Shown one piece after another: positions 1 to 8,875 of a DNA stretch of 34,231 nucleotides. Source of the stretch: Caulobacteraceae bacterium (lineage in GTDB: Bacteria; Pseudomonadota; Alphaproteobacteria; Caulobacterales; Caulobacteraceae). A program made the translations under genes and the position numbers. Within the stretch, counting starts at the first letter, position 1. Every line of letters begins with the position of its first letter. Location: assembly GCA_947447115.1 (NCBI GenBank), contig CANFKD010000011.1, positions 1 to 34,231 on the forward strand. Reading direction: 5' to 3'. Under the pieces are notes generated by a model that saw nothing but the letters and a program-made list of their open reading frames with translations, was not told the DNA's origin and did not search any database.

Positions 1-1844
1 AGGCGCAAATAGACCGAATTGCCCTCAGGCTGCTGCATGAAGTCAAAGGCCCAGCGCATGATCTCGACCAGTTCATCGACAAAGGCCGGTTCGAAATAGC
101 TGAGCTTGTCCTGCGCCATGCCGATCAGGGGCGTGTGGATCGACTGGTGTGCTCCGCCTTCCGGCGCAAGGGTCAGACCTGAGGGGGTCGCCACCAGCAG
201 GAACCTTGCATCCTGATAACAGGCATAGTTCAGCGCATCGAGACCGCGGTTAATGAAGGGATCATAGAGGGTGCCGACCGGGATCAGCCTTTGCCCGCCA
301 AACAGATCCCCCGCCAGACCCAAGGCCCCCAGCAGGAGGAACAGGTTGTTCTCAGCAATGCCCAGCTCGATATGCTGGCCGTGCGGGCCCATCAGCCACT
401 TTTGCGGCGAGGCGATGTTGCTGTCCTTGAACTGATCGTGGCGGGTGTCGCGGGCAAAGATGCCGCGCTGATTGACCCAGCCGCCGAGATTGGTCGAGAC
501 CGTCACATCGGGCGAGGTCGAGACGATGGCATCGGCCAGCGGTCCCCCCATCCGGGCCAGATCATTCATCACCTTGCCAAAGGCCACCTGAGTGGATTGC
601 TTGCCGGTGGGCCGGGGGAAGGTGGCGGCATCGGGCACAGCCACCATCGGCGCGGGCGCGTCCGGCTGACGCTTGCCGAAGGGGGCATTGTCGATGAAGG
701 CTTGGTAGTCTGAAGGGCTGCGCGGCAGGCCCGCAAAGGGCTCCCACTCCTGACCCTTGGGCACGCCCATTCTGGCTTGGAAGGTCTCCATCTGGGTCGG
801 GGTCATTAGGCCCGAATGGTTGTCCTTATGGCCCTGAAACGGCAGGCCAAAGCCCTTGATCGTATAGACAATGAACAGCTTGGGCCGCTGGTCCGTCACC
901 TCGTGGAAGGTCTCGAGCAAGAGGTCCATATCGTGCCCGGCCAGATTGGTCATCAGGGCCGCCAGCGCATTATCGTCATATTGGGCCAGCAGATCGGCAA
1001 TGCCGACATGGGCGCTCAAATCGGCAAGCAGTTGCTTGCGCCAAGCCTCACCGCCCTGAAAACTCAGCGCCGCAAATAGGTCATTAGGGCAATCATCGAT
1101 CCAGTTGCGCAGATGCTCACCGCCGGGCTGCGCGAACGCCGCCTCCAGCCGGTAGCCATATTTCAGGGTGATGACGTCCCAGCCCACCGCCGCAAAAATG
1201 TCGGTAAAGCGCAGGAACATACTGTCGGAGGTCGTAGCATCGAGGCTTTGGCGATTATAGTCGACGATCCACCAGGTGTTGCGCAGATCGTGCTTGGCCC
1301 CCTCGATCAGGCACTCATAGATATTGCCCTCGTCCAGCTCGGCATCGCCCAGCAGCGAGATCATCCGCCCCTGCCGCGCCGGGGCCATGCGCTCATGGGC
1401 CAGCATATAGTCCTGCACAATCGAGGCAAAGGCCGTCATGGCCACGCCCAGACCGACCGAACCGGTCGAGAAATCCACATCGTCCTGATCCTTGGTCCGC
1501 GACGGATAGGACTGGGCCCCGCCCAGCGACCGGAACCGCTGAAGCTGGTCCAAGGACTGGCGGCCATAGAGATACTGGATGGCGTGAAACACCGGGCTGG
1601 CATGGGGCTTGACCGCGATCCGGTCCTCAGGCCGCAGGACCGAGAAATAGAGCGCCGACATCACCGTCGCCAAGGAGGTGGAAGAGGCCTGATGGCCACC
1701 AACCTTCAAACCATCGCGGCTTTCGCGCAGATGGTTGGCATTGTGGATCGTCCAGGCCGACAGCCAATGGACCTTGCGGTCCAGGTCCCGGATCAGGTCG
1801 CGGTCGTCATTTCGGGTAGGCGACAGGGCGCTTTGGACAGACAT
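1..1844 (-). CDS. Homodimeric pyruvate dehydrogenase E1 / transketolase-family protein (AceE/MdeB-like), partial: C-terminus lies beyond the left window edge
   Basis: Absent from the ORF track because no stop falls in the window. Reverse complement from ATG at 1844..1842 reads MSVQSALSPTRNDDRDLIRDLDRKVHWLSAWTIHNANHLRESRDGLKVGGHQASSTSLATVMSALYF...GDAELDEGNIYE...DYNRQSLD..., with ...MRWAFDFMQQPEGNSVYLRL at the edge. GDAELDEGN plus DYNRQSLD resembles the ThDP-binding region of AceE-type E1. Confidence 0.9.
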   Translation of the reverse strand, partial: MSVQSALSPTRNDDRDLIRDLDRKVHWLSAWTIHNANHLRESRDGLKVGGHQASSTSLATVMSALYFSVLRPEDRIAVKPHASPVFHAIQYLYGRQSLDQLQRFRSLGGAQSYPSRTKDQDDVDFSTGSVGLGVAMTAFASIVQDYMLAHERMAPARQGRMISLLGDAELDEGNIYECLIEGAKHDLRNTWWIVDYNRQSLDATTSDSMFLRFTDIFAAVGWDVITLKYGYRLEAAFAQPGGEHLRNWIDDCPNDLFAALSFQGGEAWRKQLLADLSAHVGIADLLAQYDDNALAALMTNLAGHDMDLLLETFHEVTDQRPKLFIVYTIKGFGLPFQGHKDNHSGLMTPTQMETFQARMGVPKGQEWEPFAGLPRSPSDYQAFIDNAPFGKRQPDAPAPMVAVPDAATFPRPTGKQSTQVAFGKVMNDLARMGGPLADAIVSTSPDVTVSTNLGGWVNQRGIFARDTRHDQFKDSNIASPQKWLMGPHGQHIELGIAENNLFLLLGALGLAGDLFGGQRLIPVGTLYDPFINRGLDALNYACYQDARFLLVATPSGLTLAPEGGAHQSIHTPLIGMAQDKLSYFEPAFVDELVEIMRWAFDFMQQPEGNSVYLR

Positions 1845-1909
1845 GGACAAGAACCGCTTTCGTGGCGTTGTGGGTTCTGGTCATATAGGCTAGATTTCGG
1901 AGTGATTAT

Positions 1910-1942
1910 TGCTCATTTGGACCGATAATATGGACTTGAGCA
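1910..1942. promoter_or_regulatory. Inverted repeat TGCTCA-N21-TGAGCA in the E1/Lrp divergent intergenic region; candidate regulator site
   Basis: TGCTCATTTGGACCGATAATATGGACTTGAGCA. AT-rich centre (GATAATAT) between 6-bp inverted arms. Confidence 0.35.
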
Positions 1943-1974
1943 GTCGTTTTGAACTACGGTTTACGAGATATTGA

Positions 1975-2454
1975 GTGCAAATGAACGTCACCGAAAAGCT
2001 AGATCGTTATGACTTAAAAATCCTCGCGGCGGTGGCCGAAGAGGGGCGTTTGAGCTGGCGTGATCTGGCCGAGCAGATCGGCCTGTCCTTGACCCCAACC
2101 CTACGCCGCGTCCGCCGCCTGGAAGAGACCGGCTATATTCTCGGCTATAGCGCGCGGCTGGATGAGACGCGCCTTGGCCATGCGATCAGCGTCTTTGTGT
2201 CGGTGACCCTGACCGCCCAAACCGAAGAGGCGATCTCGGCCTTTGAGCGCGAGATCGCCAAGGCTCCGGAGGTGATGAGCTGCTATCTGATGACCGGCGG
2301 CGCGGACTATCTGCTGCGCGTCGTGGCACCGGATCTGGCGGGATATCAGTCCTTCCTGATGAACAGCCTGACGCGGATTCCGGGTGTGGCCCATATCCAG
2401 TCCAGCTTTGCCCTGCGACCCGTCATTCAGCGGGCCGCACCACCCCTGACCTGA
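1975..2454 (+). CDS. Lrp/AsnC family transcriptional regulator
   Basis: 159 aa: N-terminal HTH (LDRYDLKILAAVAEEGRLSWRDLAEQIGLSLTPTLRRVRRLEETGYI) and C-terminal RAM domain (EVMSCYLMTGGADYLLRVVAPDLAGYQSFL). Divergent from the E1 gene. Confidence 0.93.
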   Translation: MQMNVTEKLDRYDLKILAAVAEEGRLSWRDLAEQIGLSLTPTLRRVRRLEETGYILGYSARLDETRLGHAISVFVSVTLTAQTEEAISAFEREIAKAPEVMSCYLMTGGADYLLRVVAPDLAGYQSFLMNSLTRIPGVAHIQSSFALRPVIQRAAPPLT

Positions 2455-2481
2455 CGGGGAGCGTGAAAAAAGGAAATAAGG

Positions 2482-2571
2482 CCCTCACCCAACCCTCTCC
2501 CACAGGGAGAGGGCTAAGAACGATGGGAAAAGCCCTCGCCCCCTTCAGGGGGAGAGGGTGGGGTGAGGGGG
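2482..2571. repeat. REP-like family A element, copy 1 (nested imperfect palindrome)
   Basis: CCCTCACCCAACCCTCTCCCACAGGGAGAGGGCT...AGCCCTCGCCCCCTTCAGGGGGAGAGGGTGGGGTGAGGGG. Similar copies at 4039, 10018 and 33999. Confidence 0.9.
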
Positions 2572-2619
2572 TCATCCCCACGCTCTGCGCACTCACCGCC
2601 TTTGACTTAAGAAGGCGAC

Positions 2620-3921
2620 CTAGGCTTCGACCGGGTTCCTGCGGCAATAGAGGCCAAAGGCCGCGATCCCCGCATAGCAGATGAACGGCACGATCAGCGC
2701 CATCCGTAGGCTCGACGCATCGGCCAGTAGTCCGGCCATAAGCGGCACAATCGCGCCGCCAACAATGGCCACGCAAAGCACGCCAGACCCCTCTGCCGCC
2801 CGCTCGCCCAGACCTTCAGAGGCCAGCGAGAAGATGGTCGGAAACATGATCGAGTTGAAGAAACCAATGGCGATCAGGGCCACGCCGGACACGGTTCCAA
2901 CGGTTAGGCCAGAGGTGATTAGAAGCACACCAACGCAGGCTGCTGCAGCCGCCAGCACCAGGCTTGGCGGGAACTGACGCAGGACCCAAGCGCCGATGAA
3001 GCGGCCGACCATCGCCCCGCCCCAATAGAAGGTGACGAGCTCGCCCGCCTTTTGAGCGACAATATTGAGCGTATCGGCCTGGATCAGATAGTTGACCAAC
3101 AGGCTACCAATCGCGACCTCGCCGCCGACATAGATGAAGATGCCCAAGGCCCCGAAGGCAAAGCGCGGCCGCTGCAACAGGGTGAAGGCCTGCATCATGC
3201 TGACATTCTCAACCGTTGCCTCTTGCAGACGATTGCGACGTGACCAGACCAGCGCCGCGACGGCTGCAAGCGCCACCGCAATGACCAGATAGGTCTTCAC
3301 AATGACGCCGGTCTCGGTCGCCAGATAGGCGGTCAAGGCTTCACCGCTCAAGGTGCTGGGATCAACCGTCCCCAAGGAGCCGAGGATCAACTTGGCCCCA
3401 AAGAAGGGGGCAACCGTGGTTCCCAGCGCATTAAAGGCCTGCGCGAAGGTCAATCGGCTATGGGCCGACTTTGCCGGGCCAAGCAAAGAGATGAGCGGAT
3501 TGGTCACCACCTGCACCGTCGTGATTCCCGCCGCTAGGACGAACAGGGCGATCAAAAAGGCGACAAATAGCCCAGCCAAAGAGGCGGGAATGAACAGCAG
3601 GCAGCCAACGGTCATAACCACCAGACCGGCCACGGCTGTGCGCATATAACCGAACCGACGAACGACGGCTGCGGCCGGGATCGAGACCACGAAATAGGCG
3701 GTGAAAAAGGCGAACTGCACCAACATGGCTTGGAAATAGTTCAGCTCAAACAGGCTCTTGAGCTTTGGGATCACCACATCATTGAGGCTGGTAATGCCCC
3801 CGAAAATGAAAAAGAGGGCAAAGACAAACCAGCGCAGATCGGCTGGGGCATTGTCTCCCGAACCCAAGACCGCCGCCGAGGCGCCGCTGGATTCACTGGT
3901 CTTCAAGGGGGCCGTAGCCAT
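2620..3921 (-). CDS. Sugar MFS transporter, FucP/GluP (glucose/galactose, FHS) family
   Basis: 433 aa, about 12 hydrophobic segments; FALFFIFGGITSLNDVVIPKLKSLFELNYFQAMLVQFAFFTAYFVVSIPAAAVVRRFGY is characteristic of the L-fucose permease/GluP group. Confidence 0.88.
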   Translation of the reverse strand: MATAPLKTSESSGASAAVLGSGDNAPADLRWFVFALFFIFGGITSLNDVVIPKLKSLFELNYFQAMLVQFAFFTAYFVVSIPAAAVVRRFGYMRTAVAGLVVMTVGCLLFIPASLAGLFVAFLIALFVLAAGITTVQVVTNPLISLLGPAKSAHSRLTFAQAFNALGTTVAPFFGAKLILGSLGTVDPSTLSGEALTAYLATETGVIVKTYLVIAVALAAVAALVWSRRNRLQEATVENVSMMQAFTLLQRPRFAFGALGIFIYVGGEVAIGSLLVNYLIQADTLNIVAQKAGELVTFYWGGAMVGRFIGAWVLRQFPPSLVLAAAAACVGVLLITSGLTVGTVSGVALIAIGFFNSIMFPTIFSLASEGLGERAAEGSGVLCVAIVGGAIVPLMAGLLADASSLRMALIVPFICYAGIAAFGLYCRRNPVEA

Positions 3922-3980
3922 GATGCGTTCTCTCCACTGAACGTCGGCACTGTGGCCGCTTACTCAAACCCTAGCGCGAT

Positions 3981-3995
3981 TTGACAGCGATGTCA
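3981..3995. promoter_or_regulatory. Palindromic operator TTGACAGCGATGTCA upstream of the sugar MFS gene
   Basis: TGACA-gcga-TGTCA. The identical 15-mer occurs at 23421..23435 upstream of zwf. Confidence 0.7.
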
Positions 3996-4038
3996 GGAGC
4001 AATTTTTTGGAGGGGTGGCAAGAAGAAAACAAACAAGG

Positions 4039-4126
4039 CCCTCACCCAACCCTCTCCCACAGGGAGAGGGCTTATCGGCTCTAGCCCTTTCCCCCCGTGA
4101 GGGGGAGAGGGTTGGGAGTGGGGGGT
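4039..4126. repeat. REP-like family A element, copy 2 (degenerate 3' arm)
   Basis: CCCTCACCCAACCCTCTCCCACAGGGAGAGGGCTTATCGGCTCTAGCCC...GGGGGAGAGGGTTGGGAGTGGGGGG. Confidence 0.9.
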
Positions 4127-4188
4127 GTTCATCCCCTGCCTTCGCCGCCGCGTTCACCACAAAAGCGTGGGTCGGGGGATCACGTCCC

Positions 4189-4234
4189 GCCGGAGTGCAA
4201 GGGTCTGGGTCCCCGCCTTCGCGGGGAAAACGGG
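4189..4234. repeat. REP-like family B element, copy 1
   Basis: CGCCGGAGTGCAAGGGTCTGGGTCCCCGCCTTCGCGGGGAAAACGGGA. Contains hairpin CCCCGCcttCGCGGGG; related to 10124..10211, 26170..26193 and 32425..32502. Confidence 0.8.
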
Positions 4235-4257
4235 ACTAGGGACTGGGCCCCCCGATC

Positions 4258-4671
4258 CTAGTCGCGAACCGATTTGGTCTTGATATTCAGCTGACCCGCA
4301 AGACCCGCCGAGCGATGGTGGCTGATGGCCTGCATCTCTGGCGACATTGACATGGCCCGGAATGCGGCAAGGGATGGATATTCAGCCAGGCCGACCATGT
4401 CCCATAGGTCCTCGACCTCGCCCAGCATCAGGCCGGTCACATCACCACTAAAACGGATCTTGCCGCCAAGGCCCTCAACCAACTTCGTGACCGCCGCGCC
4501 ATAGATGTCATAGGCCTCCTTACCGGTCATGTCGGGGTTGGAGCCGTCCTCATAGGTGGCCTTGGGCTTGAATTTCAGCAGATTGACCATCACGAAGGGA
4601 CCATCCTCTTCGCCGGTAAAAAAGGCCTTGGCCTGCGCGGGCTCGGGATAGACGGCGTTGACGACGTTCAT
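4258..4671 (-). CDS. DUF1330 domain-containing protein
   Basis: 137 aa: FVMVNLLKFKPKA...TGKEAYDIYGAAVTKLVEGLGGKIRFSGDV...WDMVGLAEYPSLAAFRAMSMSPEMQAISHHRSAGL, DUF1330-like ferredoxin fold. Confidence 0.8.
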   Translation of the reverse strand: MNVVNAVYPEPAQAKAFFTGEEDGPFVMVNLLKFKPKATYEDGSNPDMTGKEAYDIYGAAVTKLVEGLGGKIRFSGDVTGLMLGEVEDLWDMVGLAEYPSLAAFRAMSMSPEMQAISHHRSAGLAGQLNIKTKSVRD

Positions 4672-4822
4672 GATGGTATCCTCCAGACATTTGTTTTGAC
4701 ATGGATAGCGCCATTAACCGCCTTCATCGTCAAGCCTTGGATTGACCTAGAGGCCTACAGGGCCATAATTTGGCACGCAAAAGGCCATAAGCGCCGCGGC
4801 AACCATAGGAACCCTCAGGGTC

Positions 4823-6124
4823 ATGATCAAAGCCTTTCTTATGCGGACCATCACCACCCTGATGACCAGCCCCAAGCTGCGTCAGACCGCCCGCAAGACC
4901 CGCGCGATGGTTCGGCAACTGAAGGGCGCGCGCCCCATCGTGCACTATTTCCATGAGGCCGCCGATCCCTATAGCCATCTGACCGCCCAAGCCCTTGGAC
5001 GGTTCGCCGCCCGCTATGATGTGGAGCTAAGCTGCCATCTGGTCCCTGCCCCGATTGAGGCCGCTGCGCCAGAGCGGGAGAAGCTGGCCGGATGGGGCCT
5101 TCGCGATGCGGCGCTGCTGGCCTCGGTCAATGGGCTAGACCTTCCGGCCACAGCCAGTCTGCCCTCCGAAGAGATGACCGTTCTGGCCAATCGCGCCCTG
5201 ACCGCAGCGCTTGAGGGCGGGACCTTCCTGTCTGACGCGGTCAAGATCGGCGCGGCCCTTTGGGCCAATGACAAGGACACCCTGTCCAGCTTACCGCTGG
5301 CCACCCCGGAAGCCGCCAAGGCCCAACAGGAGCAGGGCCAAGCCCTTCGCCTGTCGCTTGGGCACTATCTGGGGGCCACGTTCCAGTTTGAGGGCGAATG
5401 GTACTGGGGCATTGACCGCCTGCACTTCTTGGAAAGCCGCCTGACTCAGCAGGGTTTGGACCGTACCGGCGGCGCACCCAACTATCCCGCCCACGAGATC
5501 ACCCTCGGCGCAATACCCAAGGCCAAAAGCAAGACCGCCAAGCCGCAGCCCGTGCTGCACGCCTTCATCTCGTTTCGCAGTCCCTATAGCTATATCTGCC
5601 TGCCGCGCGCCAAGGCCTTGGCTGATCAATATGGGGCAGAGCTGCGCCTGCGCTTTGTCATGCCGATGGTCATGCGTGGCCTGCCGGTGCCGCGTGCGAA
5701 ACAGTACTACATCAGCACGGACACCAAGCGCGAAGCCGAGAGGGTGGGCCTGCGATATGGGACCATGGTCGATCCGGTAGGCCTAGGGGTCGAACGCGGC
5801 CTGGCAGTACTGCATCACGCGATCCAAGAGGGGCACGGCTATGACTTTGCCCTGTCGTTCACGCAAGGTGCCTTTGCCGACGGGATCGATGCCACGACCG
5901 AGGCCGGGCTAGGCCAGATGGCCAAGCGCGCGGGGGTAAGCGATGCCACCGTCAAGGCCGCTCTGACCGATGAGAGCTGGCGCACCTTGGCTGAGGCTAA
6001 TCGCGAAGAGATGTTTGCTGGCGGTCTTTGGGGCGTGCCGTCCTTCCGCATCAATGACGGCGAGGCCCGCTGGGGTCAGGACCGGCTCTGGGCGATTGAG
6101 CAGGACCTGATTGCCGCCCTTTGA
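4823..6124 (+). CDS. DsbA-family / 2-hydroxychromene-2-carboxylate isomerase-like protein with two tandem thioredoxin-fold domains
   Basis: 433 aa: domain 1 (PIVHYFHEAADPYSHLTAQALGRFAARY) and domain 2 (LHAFISFRSPYSYICLPRAKALADQY...GVPSFRINDGEARWGQDRLWAIEQDL), the latter ending with the kappa-GST/HCCA isomerase GVP..WGQDRL signature. Confidence 0.85.
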   Translation: MIKAFLMRTITTLMTSPKLRQTARKTRAMVRQLKGARPIVHYFHEAADPYSHLTAQALGRFAARYDVELSCHLVPAPIEAAAPEREKLAGWGLRDAALLASVNGLDLPATASLPSEEMTVLANRALTAALEGGTFLSDAVKIGAALWANDKDTLSSLPLATPEAAKAQQEQGQALRLSLGHYLGATFQFEGEWYWGIDRLHFLESRLTQQGLDRTGGAPNYPAHEITLGAIPKAKSKTAKPQPVLHAFISFRSPYSYICLPRAKALADQYGAELRLRFVMPMVMRGLPVPRAKQYYISTDTKREAERVGLRYGTMVDPVGLGVERGLAVLHHAIQEGHGYDFALSFTQGAFADGIDATTEAGLGQMAKRAGVSDATVKAALTDESWRTLAEANREEMFAGGLWGVPSFRINDGEARWGQDRLWAIEQDLIAAL

Positions 6125-6130
6125 CCAAGA

Positions 6131-6166
6131 AAAAGGGCCCCTGCTTTCGCAGAGGCCCTTGGTCTT
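6131..6166. terminator. Bidirectional intrinsic terminator between convergent genes
   Basis: Stem AAGGGCC(C)CTGC-TTTC-GCAG(A)GGCCCTT with A-rich 5' and T-containing 3' flanks, between the stops at 6124 (+) and 6185 (-). Confidence 0.75.
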
Positions 6167-6184
6167 AAATCAAGCGTCTAGATC

Positions 6185-7423
6185 TTACATGCGCTCGATG
6201 ATTATGGCTGGGGCCATGCCGCCAGCGGCGCACATGGTGACCAGACCGCGCTTGAGGTCGCGGCGTTCCAACTCATCCAAGATCGTGCCGATCAGCATGG
6301 AACCGGTCGCACCGATGGGGTGACCCAGGGCCATGGCGCCGCCATTGACATTGACCTTATCGCGGTCGAGGCGCAGGTCGCGGATGAACTTTTCAGCCAC
6401 CACGGCGAAGGCTTCGTTGATTTCCCACAGATCGATATCGTCCACGGTCAGGCCAGCCTTGGCCAGAGCCTTACGGGCGGCAGGAACCGGCGCGTTCAAC
6501 ATCAGGGTTGGGCTATCACCCATATTGACCGAGGTGATGACGCGGGCGCGTGGCTTCATGCCATGCTTGGCGGCATAGGTCGGCGAGGCCAGCAGCAGAG
6601 CGCCGGAACCGTCCACAACGCCGGACGAGTTGCCTGCATGGTGGATATGCTTGATGTCGAGGCCGTTATGGACCTGCAAGATCAGCTTGCGATAGGTGGT
6701 GCCCTTATCGTCGAGCGGGAAGTCGGCCATGGCCTCGAACGAAGGCTTCAGCGCGGCCAGACCTTCGCGGGTGGTCTGGGGACGAGGGAACTCTTCGCGG
6801 TCGAGGGCCAAGGTGCCGTCTTCACGGAACACAGGGACCAGGCTCTTGTCGAAGCGGCCTTCGGCGATGGCGACGGCGGCGCGGCGCTGGCTTTCGAGGG
6901 CCAGATCGTCCACGGCTTCGCGGCTGATGCCTTCCAAGGTGGCGATCGCGTCAGCGCAAACGCCTTGGTTGGACTGAGGATGGCTGGCGCGCAGGCGCAG
7001 ATTGCCACCGTCCATCATGGGCGGGCCGTCATCGCTGGTGCGGCGACCGGCCATCGACATCATTTCGCAGCCACCGGCCACGACCAGATCTTCCATGCCG
7101 GCCATGATGGTGGCAGCGGCCAGATTGACCACGGTGATGCCCGAACCGCAGAAACGGTCGAGGGTCACGCCGCTGGAACGGACATCATAGCCCGCATCCA
7201 GAGCCGACATGCGGCCCATATCGCCGCCCTGAGGGCCACGCTGCGAGCTACAGCCCCAGATCACATCGCCGACATCGGCGGTGTTGAGATTGTTACGCTC
7301 CTTCAGCGCCTTCAGGACCGTGGCCCCAAGCTGCTGAGGGTGAATGTCGGCGAGCGCGCCCTTGCCGACCTTGCCAATACCGCGCGGGGTGCGGCAGGCG
7401 TCGATGATCCAAGCTTCAGTCAT
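6185..7423 (-). CDS. Acetyl-CoA C-acyltransferase (thiolase)
   Basis: 412 aa: LDRFCGSGITVVNLAAATIMAGMEDLVVAGGCEMMS (nucleophilic Cys region), NVNGGAMALGHPIGATGS and CAAGGMAPAIIIERM. Confidence 0.95.
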   Translation of the reverse strand: MTEAWIIDACRTPRGIGKVGKGALADIHPQQLGATVLKALKERNNLNTADVGDVIWGCSSQRGPQGGDMGRMSALDAGYDVRSSGVTLDRFCGSGITVVNLAAATIMAGMEDLVVAGGCEMMSMAGRRTSDDGPPMMDGGNLRLRASHPQSNQGVCADAIATLEGISREAVDDLALESQRRAAVAIAEGRFDKSLVPVFREDGTLALDREEFPRPQTTREGLAALKPSFEAMADFPLDDKGTTYRKLILQVHNGLDIKHIHHAGNSSGVVDGSGALLLASPTYAAKHGMKPRARVITSVNMGDSPTLMLNAPVPAARKALAKAGLTVDDIDLWEINEAFAVVAEKFIRDLRLDRDKVNVNGGAMALGHPIGATGSMLIGTILDELERRDLKRGLVTMCAAGGMAPAIIIERM

Positions 7424-7464
7424 GATCTTCTCCCAGTTTCGGTCTTAAGATTGAAAAGGACGTC

Positions 7465-8211
7465 CTAGCCCTTTTTGGCGGTGAAGGCGGCGATTCGGGC
7501 TTGCATATCCGGCCCAACGCCTTCGTTTTGATAGACTTCATAGGCCAGACCCGCCGATAGGGACAGGCCGTCCGTACCCGTGAGCAAGCGCTTATTGGCC
7601 CGGTGGCTGAAGGACGAATTGGCCAGCACCTGATCGACAAAGGCCTCAACAGCTTCAAAGAAACCTTCGTCTGGAAGGCACTGATTGGCAAGGCCAATGG
7701 CGGTGGCTTCTTGGCCGCTTAAGGTCGCACAGGTCAGCATCATCTCCATGGCCTTGGCCTGGCCGACACGGCGCGGCAGACGCTGGCTCATGCCCCACAC
7801 CGGGGTCAGGGCCCATTTGGCATGGGTATCAGCAAATTTGGCATTGGCCGAGGCGAGGATCACGTCACCCGCGAGGGCCAGTTCCAGCGCGCCCGTATAG
7901 CAATGGCTATGAACTGCTGTGATCACCGGTTGAGGCAGATTGGCCAGACGCTCGATGACATGGGATTGGAAATTGGCGCGGGGCAAGCGCTCGCCCTTGG
8001 CAATGTCACCCAGATCGTGACCGGCGGAGAAACAGCGGCCTGCGCCGCGCAGCACCACACAGCCGATCTCATCGGTCTGCTGTTCCAGCGCCGCCAGATG
8101 GGCGTTCAGATCTTGGAAGACCTCGACATTGAGGCTGTTGAGCTTATCGGGCCGGTTGATGGTCAAGGTGGCCATTCCACCGCGGTCCTGTCGTAATACG
8201 GTCTCGCCCAT
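7465..8211 (-). CDS. Enoyl-CoA hydratase/isomerase family protein
   Basis: 248 aa crotonase fold: LTINRPDKLNSLNVEVF, RCFSAGHDLGDI, GALELALAGDVILASANAKFADTHAKWALTP. Confidence 0.92.
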   Translation of the reverse strand: MGETVLRQDRGGMATLTINRPDKLNSLNVEVFQDLNAHLAALEQQTDEIGCVVLRGAGRCFSAGHDLGDIAKGERLPRANFQSHVIERLANLPQPVITAVHSHCYTGALELALAGDVILASANAKFADTHAKWALTPVWGMSQRLPRRVGQAKAMEMMLTCATLSGQEATAIGLANQCLPDEGFFEAVEAFVDQVLANSSFSHRANKRLLTGTDGLSLSAGLAYEVYQNEGVGPDMQARIAAFTAKKG

Positions 8212-8434
8212 GGTCTTTTTGCCTCCCTGACGCTGTGAAGGGTTATCTCCCTGATCAGCGTTTATCTACTGTTCCCAATCCCAGCCACTTGTCCAGCCGT
8301 GCCGTCACGTCAAGTGATGGCTTTCCTTGCTGAACTTCACCCATTTCAGTCACGATCGCCTGAACCCGGTCAAAATAACCCAAGACAGGCCCCGGTCCGG
8401 TCGATAATCAATCCCTACCCTATTGGAGCTTGCC

Positions 8435-8875
8435 ATGACCGACCAGACCGCTTCGCCGCCTAAAGACGCCCTGTCCCAGACCCTCGGCCTGCAACGGATC
8501 ATCCTGATGGATGCTGAGACCGGACGGGCCAAGCTGGAATATTTGGCCGGACTGCACATGTGCCACTCCGGCGGCGTGGTTCAGGGCGGGTTCATTACCG
8601 GCTGGCTGGATGCGGCCATGGCTCACGGCATTATGGCAGTGACGGGCTTTGACTATACGCCCATGTCGCTAGAATTGAAGGTCAGCTTCTTTGCCCCGAC
8701 CGGTCCTGGCCTCGTGATCGCTGAGGCTTGGGTCGAGCGGCGCGGCAAGTCGACCAGCTTCATGGAAGCCCACCTGCTCAATACCAAGGGCGAGGTCATG
8801 GCCAAGGCCAGCTCGACCCTGCGCCTTGTCCCCCGCGCCAAGGTCGAGGCCCGCGCTCGGGAAAGTATTGCCTGA
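8435..8875 (+). CDS. PaaI-type hot-dog fold thioesterase
   Basis: MTDQTASPPKDALSQTLGLQRI...HMCHSGGVVQGGFITGWLDAAMAHGIMAVTG...SLELKVSFFAPTGPG. GGAG-like SD before ATG 8435; the track begins at an upstream TTG (8423). Confidence 0.88.
   Translation: MTDQTASPPKDALSQTLGLQRIILMDAETGRAKLEYLAGLHMCHSGGVVQGGFITGWLDAAMAHGIMAVTGFDYTPMSLELKVSFFAPTGPGLVIAEAWVERRGKSTSFMEAHLLNTKGEVMAKASSTLRLVPRAKVEARARESIA

Noticed and set aside
1113-1928. 271-aa plus-strand ORF at the left edge
   Set aside because: Antisense to the truncated E1 gene, which the track omits; the real CDS is on the minus strand.
2463-2684. Short ORFs spanning repeat A copies (also 4015..4239, 32375..32599)
   Set aside because: Translations (e.g. 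ALTQPSPTGRGL, PSPNPLPQGEG) are readings of the palindromic repeats; typical annotation artefacts.
6320-7468. 382-aa plus-strand ORF fully antisense to the thiolase gene
   Set aside because: High-GC shadow ORF: low-complexity His/Gly/Ala/Gln/Arg-rich translation with no recognisable domain; opposite strand is a clear thiolase.
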